Positions 42,325-51,900 of a DNA stretch of 64,000 nucleotides are shown here, piece after piece (the first letter of the stretch is position 1; the number at the start of each line of letters is the position of its first letter). Where the stretch lies: positions 62,001 through 126,000 of the forward strand of contig NCAT01000001.1 of assembly GCA_002255575.1 (NCBI GenBank), given 5' to 3'. The stretch comes from Acidocella sp. 20-57-95 (GTDB lineage Bacteria; Pseudomonadota; Alphaproteobacteria; Acetobacterales; Acetobacteraceae). Position numbers and translations under genes: made by a program. The notes beneath the pieces are model-generated. The model made no database searches. It was given only the letters and a program-made list of their open reading frames with translations, and was not told the DNA's origin.

Positions 42325-43740
42325 TTATTTGCCCGTCAGAATCCGGTCCACCAACTCGCGCACGGTCGGGATGAAGCCGTTGGAATAGAACGGGTCTGAA
42401 CCAAACCGGTAGGCATTATGACCGGCGAACATCAGGTTGTTTTCCAAAGCCGCCTCATCATGCGGGTCGGCATGGGCGATGTTCTGCAACGTTTTTTGAA
42501 TGCAGAAGCTGCGCGGATCAGCCTTTTTGCCATTGTCAAAATCCGGGCCTTCCTGTGACCAGTTCGAGAAGCGGCACTGGCTCAAGCAGCCCATGCAGTT
42601 CACCTGATCATGGTGAATTTCTATGGCTTTTTCCGGACCCACAAAAATCAGGGTCGAATCCGGGGTGCGCAGCGCCTCAGTAAAGCCAGCCTCTTCCCAG
42701 TCTTTCACCCGCGCATAGTCAGGTGCGGTCAAATACACCACGCGTTTGCGGGCACCAACGCCATATTCCACCAAGTGCTCACCCACGGGTTCCGTGGTAA
42801 AGGCCACTTGCCGTTCGGAGCGGGCACGCAATTCCTGGATGAAGTCGTTATTCACCGCCGAGGAATAAAATCCAGTGGGGGAGAATTTATTGAGGAACAC
42901 ATCACCTGGTTTCAGCTTCAGCAGACGCTGCTTCCAGCCATCGCTGATCGGGCTTTCCTTGGTCAACAGCGGGCGGGTACCAAACTGGAAGGCAATCGGG
43001 CCCAATTCGGGGTTATCGATCCAGTTTTCCCATTCTTCCAGCGCCCACACGCCGCCTGCCATTATAATCGGGGTCTCGCCCAGGCCAAATTCGCGCATGA
43101 TCTTACGCAATGCCAGCACGCGCGGGTAAGGATCTTCCGGCTTTTGCGGGTTCTCGCTGTTGGAAAGCCCATTATGGCCACCAGCCAACCATGGATCTTC
43201 ATATACAACGCCGCCCAGCAGGTGCGAAACCTTGGAATAAGCCCGTTTCCACAAAGCAGAGAATGCCCGGCCAGAGGAAACAATCGGGTAATAATGCACA
43301 TTGAACTTGGCAGCGATTTCAGAAAGCCGGTACGGCATACCGGCACCACAGGTAATGCCGTTCACGATGCCCTTGGTGCGTTCAAGAATACCGGTAATGA
43401 CGCGCTCGGCCCCGCCCATTTCCCATAGGATGTTGGCGTGAATCCGGCCCTTGCCGCCGGAAAGATCGTAGGCACGGCGCGCCTGCGTCACCCCACCCTC
43501 GATCGCGTAGGCCACCAGTTCCTCATGCCGCAAACGGCGTGTCTTGCCATGATAATCCTGCGGGATTGCGACGCCATGCACATCATAGCTATCAGCGTTC
43601 ACCGCGCTGAACGTACCGACACCGCCGCCGGCCGCCCAATGACCAGAGGTGATCCCATTCGAGACGGCCACGCCCTTGCCACCTTCAACCAATGGCAGAA
43701 CTTCAGTGCCGCCCATGCGGATGGCATTAATCAGTTTCAT
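42325..43740 (-). CDS. NAD(P)H-dependent flavin oxidoreductase / nitronate monooxygenase family, with Cys-rich extension
   Basis: The 471-residue protein has an FMN-binding TIM barrel of the nitronate monooxygenase/enoyl-reductase-like family (GTFSAVNADSYDV, GITCGAGMPYRL, the His in AGGHNGLS, and PIIMAGGVWALEEW). It is about 110-140 residues longer than the common form. Near residue 375 the extension carries CMGCLSQC (CxxCxxxC) and a further Cys in SFCIQ, suggesting a metal or Fe-S site. The substrate is unknown. The ATG at MKLINAIR was preferred to a GTG two codons earlier. Confidence 0.82.
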   Translation of the reverse strand: MKLINAIRMGGTEVLPLVEGGKGVAVSNGITSGHWAAGGGVGTFSAVNADSYDVHGVAIPQDYHGKTRRLRHEELVAYAIEGGVTQARRAYDLSGGKGRIHANILWEMGGAERVITGILERTKGIVNGITCGAGMPYRLSEIAAKFNVHYYPIVSSGRAFSALWKRAYSKVSHLLGGVVYEDPWLAGGHNGLSNSENPQKPEDPYPRVLALRKIMREFGLGETPIIMAGGVWALEEWENWIDNPELGPIAFQFGTRPLLTKESPISDGWKQRLLKLKPGDVFLNKFSPTGFYSSAVNNDFIQELRARSERQVAFTTEPVGEHLVEYGVGARKRVVYLTAPDYARVKDWEEAGFTEALRTPDSTLIFVGPEKAIEIHHDQVNCMGCLSQCRFSNWSQEGPDFDNGKKADPRSFCIQKTLQNIAHADPHDEAALENNLMFAGHNAYRFGSDPFYSNGFIPTVRELVDRILTGK

Positions 43741-43907
43741 CGTCACTAAACCTTATTGCGCTAACCAGGGAGACCTCTCCCCATTGCGGAAAGCCCCAAA
43801 CTTCTGAGACTATTACCAGATTGACACACGGCGTGAAGTGGCTGGAACATCAATTCTATGTTCAGCACTCCCGAAATACCGCCTTACCCAGACGAGGTGG
43901 CGCTGGT

Positions 43908-44597
43908 ATGGCGGGACGCATGATCCTCAGCGCCGCCCTGCAAGCCTTTCTGCTGGCCTTCCCGGCCTTGTTTTCCATCGTCAACCCATTGGCGGGCGCG
44001 ATTATTTTCAATGAGGTCACCGCCAGCCGAACGCACCAGGAGCGCACCGCCCTGGCCCGCCGGGTGGCGCTTTATTCAACCATGGTCATGCTCGTAGCCC
44101 TCTGGGCGGGCAGCTACATCCTCAATTTTTTCGGGATTTCGTTGAATGCGTTGCGGATTGCAGGCGGCATCGTGGTTTCGGTGCGAGCCTATGAGATGCT
44201 CTCCGCCCCGGAAGCGCCGGTACAGCGCAAAACAATGGAAGCCGCACCGGTGGAGCGCGCCCAGGGTGATTTGGCCGGTTTTGCCTTCTTTCCCCTCACG
44301 CTCCCCTTTACCACCGGGCCTGGAACCATCGCGGTCGCAGTGTCTCTCGGCACCGAACGGCCGGATGGCTGGGCCAATATATCAAGCTTCTTCGGCGGCG
44401 CCTCGCTCGCTGTTATCACCATGGCCCTGGTCGTCTGGGTTTCCTACAGCACGGCAGACTGGATGGCGGGGATATTAGGTGGCTCTGGGCGGCAAGTGGT
44501 CTCGCGCATCGCGGCGTTTTTACTGTTGGGAATCGGTGTGCAGATTGTGCTCTCCGGCGTGGTTCCGGTGCTGCATCAAAGCTTCAGCCCGTCATAA
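43908..44597 (+). CDS. MarC family integral membrane protein
   Basis: The 229-residue protein has six hydrophobic helices and the MarC family features: FPALFSIVNPLAGAIIFNEVT near the start (in parts), ALRIAGGIVVSVRAYEML, and FFPLTLPFTTGPGTIAVAVSLG in the middle. The function of the family is unsettled; E. coli MarC was once linked to multidrug resistance but this was not confirmed. The ATG with a gaggtgg site seven bases upstream was chosen; the ORF runs 29 codons further upstream. Its last 14 bases overlap the convergent glycosyltransferase gene. Confidence 0.88.
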   Translation: MAGRMILSAALQAFLLAFPALFSIVNPLAGAIIFNEVTASRTHQERTALARRVALYSTMVMLVALWAGSYILNFFGISLNALRIAGGIVVSVRAYEMLSAPEAPVQRKTMEAAPVERAQGDLAGFAFFPLTLPFTTGPGTIAVAVSLGTERPDGWANISSFFGGASLAVITMALVVWVSYSTADWMAGILGGSGRQVVSRIAAFLLLGIGVQIVLSGVVPVLHQSFSPS

Positions 44598-45495
44598 ACC
44601 AAAAGCGGAACAGAATATTCTCTAGCCGCGAATTACGCTTAAAGCGTGGGCAACGCAGAGCGCCGACCCGGTGTGTGACACTGCCACGCAAGGCTTGTTC
44701 AACTAAATTAAGATCAGCCCGCGCCGCCGGGGTTAAGGGTAAACATGTCGCATCAAGCGCCTGCGCGTGGCGGCGCATGGTTGTCATGAACACGTAGGGG
44801 CCACGCTTAATGGCAGCCCAGGCGCGCTCACGGACTGGCTGCGCACGCCCGATCAGGTTTTCCTTGTGCAATCGGTACAAAACCTGCGGCTCAGGGTCAA
44901 AAATCACCCGTCCACCACAGGCGGAAACCACAATATAGCTCCACCAATCATGCACAGTTGCCTGCGGCGCCGGCACTGCCGCCACCATCGATGCCGCGGC
45001 TTTATTCATAACGAGCGTGTTACCATTCGCGATATTTTGCACGAGGCACGCCGGAAACCCTTTATCCACATGCAATGCCGACAAACGATGCCCACGCAAA
45101 TGCTGATCCACCAGAAATTGTCGCGCACAATACAAAGCCGGCACCTCACCCGCAGCCTTGATTTGCCGCACGGCTTTGGTCAGCTTATCGGGCAGCCAGA
45201 CATCATCCTGGTCGGCAAAGGCGATGATGGGATTATGCGCCGCGGCACGCAACAGACATAAAAAGCTTGGCGCCGCACCGTAATGATGACCAGAATCACT
45301 ATGCTCAACAACGCGGTCATGCCCAATTTGATCTGCAAAAGACCGCATCAGCACCACAGTATTATCAGAAGACCCATCATCGCGCCATAAAATCTGCCAG
45401 TTCGCAAAACGCTGCGCCACGATACTCGCCAACTGCTCGGCAAGATATTTTTCACCGTTAAAGGTGGAAAGCAAAATCGTGACAGGCTGGGTCAT
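44584..45495 (-). CDS. Family 2 glycosyltransferase, rhamnosyltransferase-like
   Basis: The 303-residue protein has a GT-A domain beginning VTILLSTFNGEKYLAEQL, with WRDDGSSDNT (about residue 35), AFADQDDVWLPDKL (the DQDD metal site, about residue 85) and DWWSYIVVSACGG further on. The pattern is that of dTDP-rhamnosyltransferases in O-antigen clusters. This fits the rfbDCAB genes directly upstream, whose product is dTDP-L-rhamnose. The ATG overlaps the rfbD stop by four bases. There is no membrane segment. Confidence 0.87.
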   Translation of the reverse strand: MTQPVTILLSTFNGEKYLAEQLASIVAQRFANWQILWRDDGSSDNTVVLMRSFADQIGHDRVVEHSDSGHHYGAAPSFLCLLRAAAHNPIIAFADQDDVWLPDKLTKAVRQIKAAGEVPALYCARQFLVDQHLRGHRLSALHVDKGFPACLVQNIANGNTLVMNKAAASMVAAVPAPQATVHDWWSYIVVSACGGRVIFDPEPQVLYRLHKENLIGRAQPVRERAWAAIKRGPYVFMTTMRRHAQALDATCLPLTPAARADLNLVEQALRGSVTHRVGALRCPRFKRNSRLENILFRFWFMTG

Positions 45496-46406
45496 GCGGC
45501 TGGTATCTCCATGGCCAGCAACACCGTTACAATCGGCGGTAATGATGTTTGCCAATCTGGTAATTTCAGCCCGAATATTTTGGCAAGCTTGTTGCAATCA
45601 AGCCTGGAATCAGCCGGGCGGCGTGCTGGTGTTGGCCAATCAGATGTCGCAATGGGTGTCACGACTGGCTTTGGAAAATCATCTGGTGTGGCCGCAAAAA
45701 TGGCGTTGGCGAAGCCGAACCACGTGGTCTCGCCACCGCCGGTCGCGTGAAAAACGCCCCGATATTGCGGTTGCCAACCAGTGGCCTGCAAAATATTGGC
45801 GATATCCAAAATTGCCGCCGCCAAATCAGGTGCTGCCGTCGGTGTGCCGCGCTGGTCGGCCACCACCCGCAAGCTGTTGGTTTTACGTGCCGCATTCAAC
45901 ATGGTACGGGCAAAATTTTTGCCAGAAGCGGCATAGACCCAGGATGTGCGCAGAATAATGGCTTTAGCGTTCGTCGCTAAAATCGCCTCCTCGCCATCGC
46001 GCTTGGTGAGCCCGTAAACACCTGTCGGCGCGGTTGCGTCATCCTCCGTGTAAGCAGCACCTTTATTGCCATCGAAAACATAATCAGTTGAGACATGGAT
46101 AAAGGGAATATTCGCTGCTGCACAAAGCGCCGCCAATTGCAACGGCCCGGTATGGTTGCCCGCCCGCGCCGCAGCTTCATTGCTTTCTGCTGCATCCACC
46201 GCCGTATAAGCCGCCGCATTTATGACCAGCAATGGCTTAGCATCTTCAAAACAAGTCGTAATCGTTTCAGGCTTCTCAAAATCAAACTGTGGGCGACTGA
46301 CCGCAACAAAATCCAACCCACGTGCGGCCGCAAGCGCCTGCAACGCATGACCAAGTTGGCCTGACCCACCGGTGATTAAAATCGGAGCAGTCACTTGCTG
46401 AACCAT
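45492..46406 (-). CDS. rfbD: dTDP-4-dehydrorhamnose reductase
   Basis: RfbD (RmlD) reduces dTDP-4-keto-rhamnose to dTDP-L-rhamnose, the last step. The 304-residue protein is a short-chain-type reductase with the NAD(P) site ILITGGSGQLGHAL, STDYVFDGNKGAAYTEDD (in part), the catalytic Tyr-x3-Lys in VYGLTKRDGEE and RTSWVYAASGKNFART. It overlaps the rfbC stop by 16 bases. The order on the leftward strand is rfbB, rfbA, rfbC, rfbD, then the rhamnosyltransferase. Confidence 0.96.
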   Translation of the reverse strand: MVQQVTAPILITGGSGQLGHALQALAAARGLDFVAVSRPQFDFEKPETITTCFEDAKPLLVINAAAYTAVDAAESNEAAARAGNHTGPLQLAALCAAANIPFIHVSTDYVFDGNKGAAYTEDDATAPTGVYGLTKRDGEEAILATNAKAIILRTSWVYAASGKNFARTMLNAARKTNSLRVVADQRGTPTAAPDLAAAILDIANILQATGWQPQYRGVFHATGGGETTWFGFANAIFAATPDDFPKPVVTPIATSDWPTPARRPADSRLDCNKLAKIFGLKLPDWQTSLPPIVTVLLAMEIPAA

Positions 46407-46948
46407 GCGTCACAGTCTTTAAGCCGCGGCAAAATTTTATCTTTGTCTGACAATATTGCCGCGTCTGCCGCAACCGGCCAAGGCAATGCCAGATCAGGGT
46501 CATTCCAAATCACCGCGCGTTCAGCCTCACGATTATAGCCAGCGGTCACTTTGTAAATCACTTCAGTATTGGGTTCGATGGTGCAAAACCCGTGCAAGAA
46601 CCCACCTGGAATCCAAAGCTGTTGCCAATTCTCGGCACTTAGAATCGCTGCCGCATAGTGGCCAAATGTCGGCGAACCGTGCCGCACGTCAACCGCCACA
46701 TCCCAAATGGCACCACGCACCACCCGCACCAACTTGCCCTGAATCGCGGGGGCTAACTGGCAATGCAGGCCCCGCACCGTGCCGACATCGCGCGACAGGC
46801 TATGATTATCCTGCACGAAACGCTCCTGAAAACCAGCTGCAGCTAATTTGGCCTCATTCCAGGTCTCCGAGAAAAATCCACGGCTATCTTCAAAACGCGG
46901 CGGCGTAATCAATAGCACGTCAGGAATATTTAGCGTTTCAATCTGCAT
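46391..46948 (-). CDS. rfbC: dTDP-4-dehydrorhamnose 3,5-epimerase
   Basis: RfbC (RmlC) epimerises C3 and C5 of the keto-sugar. The 185-residue cupin-type protein has FEDSRGFFSETWNE, FVQDNHSLS, VRGLHCQLAP (with the active His), GAIWDVAVDVR, IPGGFLHGFCTIE and VIYKVTAGYN, covering the family's full length. Start and stop overlap its neighbours (one base with the rfbA stop, TAATG), showing a tightly coupled operon. Confidence 0.96.
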   Translation of the reverse strand: MQIETLNIPDVLLITPPRFEDSRGFFSETWNEAKLAAAGFQERFVQDNHSLSRDVGTVRGLHCQLAPAIQGKLVRVVRGAIWDVAVDVRHGSPTFGHYAAAILSAENWQQLWIPGGFLHGFCTIEPNTEVIYKVTAGYNREAERAVIWNDPDLALPWPVAADAAILSDKDKILPRLKDCDAWFSK

Positions 46949-47829
46949 TATAAATGCGTCCCGTTCGCGATTTCGGTTAAAATCCGCCCGAGCTCGGTCT
47001 TACCAATCGCGCGGGCGCGGGCGCGCAACGCATCGGCGTCGATATAATTCATCCGGAACGCAATTTCTTCCGGGCTACCCACCAAATTGCCTTGCCGGCT
47101 CTGGATGGTCTGCACAAAGGTTGCGGCTTGCAACAGCGAATCCGGCGTGCCGGCATCTAGCCAAGCCGTACCGCGGCCCAGCCTTTCCACATGCAGCGAG
47201 CCCTCATTGAGATACCAATGGTTGATATCGGTGATCTCCAACTCACCACGCCCTGAAGGTTTGATGGTCTTCGCAATTTGGGTGATGCGATGATCGTAAA
47301 AATACAAGCCGGTGACAGCCCAGTTAGACGCGGGTTTTGCTGGTTTCTCGACAATATCAATCGCCTTGCCATCCACACCAAACGAAACCACGCCGTAACG
47401 CTCGGGGTCGCGCACCTGATAGGCAAACACGGTGGCACCCTCAGGTCGTGAACCAGCCGCACGTAGTAAAGTGGATAAATGATCACCGTGAATCAGATTA
47501 TCGCCAAGTGCTAATGCGCAAGCTTCGCCACCAATCCAGTCCTCACCGATTAAAAATGCTTGCGCGATGCCTTCAGGTTTCGGCTGCTCGGCATAGGTTA
47601 TACGAATGCCCAGATGCGAGCCGTCATGAAACAACCGCTGAAATTGCGGTAGATCCTCCGGTGTGGAGATAATCAACACTTCCCTGATCCCAGCCAACAG
47701 CAAGGTGGACAGTGGATAATATACCATCGGCTTATCATAAACGGGCAATAATTGTTTCGATGTTGCCTGTGTAATCGGGTGCAGCCTGGTACCAGAACCA
47801 CCCGCGAGCAATATACCCTTACGAATCAT
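46948..47829 (-). CDS. rfbA: Glucose-1-phosphate thymidylyltransferase
   Basis: RfbA (RmlA) makes dTDP-glucose from glucose 1-phosphate and dTTP. The 293-residue protein has the nucleotide-binding [17 protein letters not shown] at the N terminus, [26 protein letters not shown] (metal site) and [14 protein letters not shown]. The start at [11 protein letters not shown] gives the canonical N terminus; 19 upstream codons lie in rfbB and were dropped. ATG overlaps the rfbB stop by four bases. Confidence 0.96.
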   Translation of the reverse strand: MIRKGILLAGGSGTRLHPITQATSKQLLPVYDKPMVYYPLSTLLLAGIREVLIISTPEDLPQFQRLFHDGSHLGIRITYAEQPKPEGIAQAFLIGEDWIGGEACALALGDNLIHGDHLSTLLRAAGSRPEGATVFAYQVRDPERYGVVSFGVDGKAIDIVEKPAKPASNWAVTGLYFYDHRITQIAKTIKPSGRGELEITDINHWYLNEGSLHVERLGRGTAWLDAGTPDSLLQAATFVQTIQSRQGNLVGSPEEIAFRMNYIDADALRARARAIGKTELGRILTEIANGTHL

Positions 47830-48881
47830 GCGGCGGCTCCTAAACGCTGACCGTGATATTTTTTCGCCCGTATCCCCTGCCACCAATCCTGATGGTCTAA
47901 ATACCAGCCAATGGTTTTTGTGATGCCTGTTTCAAAATCATGGTTGGCGCGCCAATTCAAATGCGCCTGCGCAAATGCCGGGTCAATCTCGTAGCGGAAA
48001 TCATGCCCAGGTCTGTCCGTGACAAATTTAATCAGCCGTTCACGCGGACCTTGCGCACTTGGTATTTTTTCATCCAGAAACGCACAGATTGTTTTTACCA
48101 CCTGCATATTGGTGCGCGGCTGCTGTGCACCAATGCAATATGTTGCACCTGGTGTGCCAAACTCTACCACTTTCAACAACGCCTCAGCATGGTCATCCAC
48201 AAACAGCCAATCCCGCATGTTCAAACCATCGCCATAAACCGGCAGTGGTTTTTCCTCGAGCGCGTTGATCAGCATCAGCGGAATTAATTTCTCAGGAAAC
48301 TGCCAAGGGCCGTAATTATTTGTGGTGTTAGAAACAATCACCGGCAGCCCGTATGTATGGTGCCAGGCACGCACCAAATGATCAGACGCCGCCTTGCTGG
48401 CCGAATAGGGGCTGCGCGGATCGTACGGTGTTGCCTCATGAAAAGGCGGATCATTCTGTGCCAAGGCGCCAAACACTTCATCGGTAGAAATATGATGAAA
48501 GCGAAATTTTTCACGCACCGCGCCGGTCAGTTTCGCATAATAATCGCGCGCTGCCTCCAGCAAAATAAAAGTACCAACAATATTCGTATTCACAAACGCC
48601 GCCGGCCCATCAATGGAACGGTCCACATGGCTTTCGGCCGCCAGATGCATAACAGCTTCGGGTTGAAACGCCTCGAAACAATCCCGCAACGCCGCTGCAT
48701 CAGTAATGTCGGCTTTTACCAGCCGATGCCGCGCATGCCCCCTTCCCGCTTCCAGCGCATCCTCAGAGGCCGCATAGGTCATCTTGTCGACATTCAAAAT
48801 CTCATGATCGGTGGCAGCTATCGCCCGACGAATCACAGCCGACCCGATAAACCCACAACCTCCAGTAAGCAAAATTCTCAT
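47826..48881 (-). CDS. rfbB: dTDP-glucose 4,6-dehydratase
   Basis: RfbB (RmlB) converts dTDP-glucose to the 4-keto-6-deoxy sugar. The 351-residue short-chain dehydrogenase-like protein has [15 protein letters not shown] at the N terminus and [14 protein letters not shown]. Also present are STDEVFGAL, the catalytic [25 protein letters not shown] (in part) and [12 protein letters not shown]. It is the first gene of the rfb operon, 44 bases after the large glycosyltransferase gene on the same strand. Confidence 0.97.
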   Translation of the reverse strand: MRILLTGGCGFIGSAVIRRAIAATDHEILNVDKMTYAASEDALEAGRGHARHRLVKADITDAAALRDCFEAFQPEAVMHLAAESHVDRSIDGPAAFVNTNIVGTFILLEAARDYYAKLTGAVREKFRFHHISTDEVFGALAQNDPPFHEATPYDPRSPYSASKAASDHLVRAWHHTYGLPVIVSNTTNNYGPWQFPEKLIPLMLINALEEKPLPVYGDGLNMRDWLFVDDHAEALLKVVEFGTPGATYCIGAQQPRTNMQVVKTICAFLDEKIPSAQGPRERLIKFVTDRPGHDFRYEIDPAFAQAHLNWRANHDFETGITKTIGWYLDHQDWWQGIRAKKYHGQRLGAAA

Positions 48882-48925
48882 TTTTCGGTGCGACTTTCAG
48901 CAGATTAGGTTACAAGCTGTATAAA

Positions 48926-51900
48926 TCAGACCTTGGTTTTTCTTGCAATGCGGTGCGACCGGCCGGTTGACTTAACATTCTGATTTCGTTGCGTTCCTAA
49001 CTCATCTAACATATTTTTGATGGAGGCCAAATAGCGGCGCTGGGCTTGGCGGACCAACGGCAACAATGGCAACTCTTCCGCCAGAACATCATGCATCTTG
49101 GCAATCTCCTCGACATGCCGGGCATGACTGATCGTTTGGGTTACACTCCGGGCGTGTCGCCTATGCTGATTTAATGGCTCAGCTAGGTAAGCCACACTGG
49201 CTTTCTCATGCGCTAAAACCTCAACATAAAGACGCCAATCACCCGCAATTTGCCAGCTTGAAATCGCCTCTCCCAAGCGCGCAAGTGCAGCACATAGCGC
49301 ATCACGCCGCCACACAACCGCACTGATGTTGAACATCAAATTCTGCACTGAGAGACATTCGGCCAAGAACAATCCAGCGTCCATCACACCTGAGCATTCC
49401 AACATCGCCGCACCGGCTTCGCGATATTGCGCGCGATAGCTGCCAGCCGTCACGGCGCCGTCTGCATCGATCATCTGACTATCAGTAAATGCCAAAACCG
49501 CGTCTGGGTTCGCTGCCAGCAGCGCCATAATATTGGCCAGAAAGCGCGGCTTACTCACATCATCAGCTTCGGCAATCCAAACATAATCGCCCTTGGCCTG
49601 CGCCGCCGCTTGGCGCCACAGTGCAAAGGCCGACCCAGCATTTTGTAAATGCGAAGATGCTTGCAAATATCGACTATTTTCTTGGGCAACCTGCAGCGCA
49701 TGATCAACTGAACCATCTTGCGACCCATCATCAAAGAACAATATCTCAGCCACCGGATAGGTCTGCGCAAACACTGATTGCAGGCGTGGACCCAGATAAC
49801 GGGATTGGTTGTAATTGACCACACAAACGCTCACCGTCTTTAGCTGCGGCAGAGCTATTGATAGTAAATTTTGCGCATAGTCGCGCTGGGAAAATAATGG
49901 AGCCGCCATCACAGCCAACTGCGCGCGCTGGCTTTGCAAAACATCCATGTTAAATAACGAACGTAATTGTGCATAAAAATCTAGCGGGTCTCCAAACTTT
50001 GCCACACGCCCAAATTTTTGAGTTTGCAACAATCCTGGTACTGCGCCTGAATTTTCGAACGCCACAACCGGTACGCCGCACGTAATCGCTTCCATTACTA
50101 CGGTCGGGTACGGGTCTTCGCGCGATGTCAGCGCAAATATATCAGCGGCAGAAAAATACGATGCTGGGTCTTTGCAAAAGCCAGGTAAAAATAACCTGCC
50201 TGTTGCCGAGGCTGCAGCAATTTCATCAGCCAGATGTGCCCGCAATAATGAATGGATTTCACCAATCCAGATAAAATAGACATCACCATGTGCAGCCAAT
50301 GCCCGCCGAACCACCTGCACAAATAAATCAAAGCCTTTCCGAACATCACCAAATCCCGCACCCAGCACCACGATTGCGTGCACGGGAATTTTGTACCGCA
50401 GCCGAATTTCATTGCGCGCGGACTGAGAAAACTGAATATTCTGGTAATTGCCCTGTGGTAAAATGACCACATTTTCCAGATTCACTTGCAAAGCTTCGCA
50501 AAAACGCTGGCGCGGATAATCACCCGGGAACACCACATGCGCGGCAGCCGATGCACCTAATTTCGCCTGGATCTGTAAATTATGCTCGGCTAGTAATTTT
50601 GGCATTTCATGCACCAGCAAAATCGATGCAATACCATGTTCAGCCAAACTAGGCACCAAACGAGCCGAAGCCGCACTATTCACAATCGCCGCTCGAACCC
50701 CGATGCTCCCATAATGTCTAAGGATGTTAGCAATCGTGGCTTTGTCGTTTGTCAAGGTTACAGCGCCGCACTGCTGATACTCAGGTACCAAAGGTCCAGG
50801 CCCCAGAAGCAAAATTTGCACATCTAAACCATTAACATGGGCATAATGGCGGGCGAGGTGCAACAGTAGCATCTGCGCACCGTGCGGCTGCGCATCATGC
50901 CCCACGAGCAACAAGCTGGCTTTTTTATGGGGTGAAGCCTCACAAATGGCGCGGCCTGTTGCATTCAAGAATGCCGCCCCAAAATGTACGTCTGGCTCCA
51001 GGAACGCCCCTTCGGCCCATTCATTCCAGGCATTCACGCAAAGCAACGTCTCCCCATAAAACCGGTGCTCATTGGCCTGCACTACCAAAGCTTCCAACCA
51101 TGCCTGGTATTTCGCCGGCGTCGCGCCGTGTAGCACCAGCCCCTTACCTTCCCGGCGCGGGTCATTATCCCAGCCGGGCACAATGGTTTTTATCAACGGA
51201 TAATTGGGCCTTGGTACCGCCAGCGACGCCTCGACCACGTCTTGATAATTATAAACTTTTGCGCTGAAATCAGGATCAAATAAATCCAACCGATCATTCA
51301 TCGGCACCAATTCATCGGTAATCTTATGCGGCGGAAATTCTACCGCCCCATCTAGCCCATATGGCGAAGGGTCATGGTCACCTAGGCTTTGCACCATCAA
51401 TATCAGCGGGTTTTCGCCATGTTGTGTGGCGAATATATCCCGCCACGCCGCAATCCGCCGCGCTGCATCGGGAATTAACCCAGCCCGGTAAATCATTAAT
51501 AACGGGCGGCCAGCAATCCGAATATACCGCGAATCCGCAAACAGCCCGGCGAAGCAGGTGATCAAATCAGCATCATCGGCAGCGCGATATTCCTGTGCCA
51601 CCAGCACCTCGCGCTCCAGTCCATCCCAACGGCGCGTCCAATTCTCATTGGCCCAGCTTACACAAAACGGAAACTGAATGGTTTTATCCGCCAGCATATG
51701 CTGCAGTGGCTTATCCAATAACCGCCGCCCATTAAACCAATAAAAATGCCACACAAAGCCAAACAGCCCCGCCGCTTCCGCCATCTCAACCTGGCGGCGC
51801 AAGGTCTCAGGGTCATCCAGTGTATAAAACCCTAAATCGCGTGGCACGCGCGGTTGCAAATGGCCGGCAAAACGGGGCAGGCCACGGGCCAGATTGGTCC

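Noticed and set aside
42610..43428. A 272-codon plus-strand frame
   Set aside because: Antisense to the flavin oxidoreductase; no start signal and no recognisable domain.
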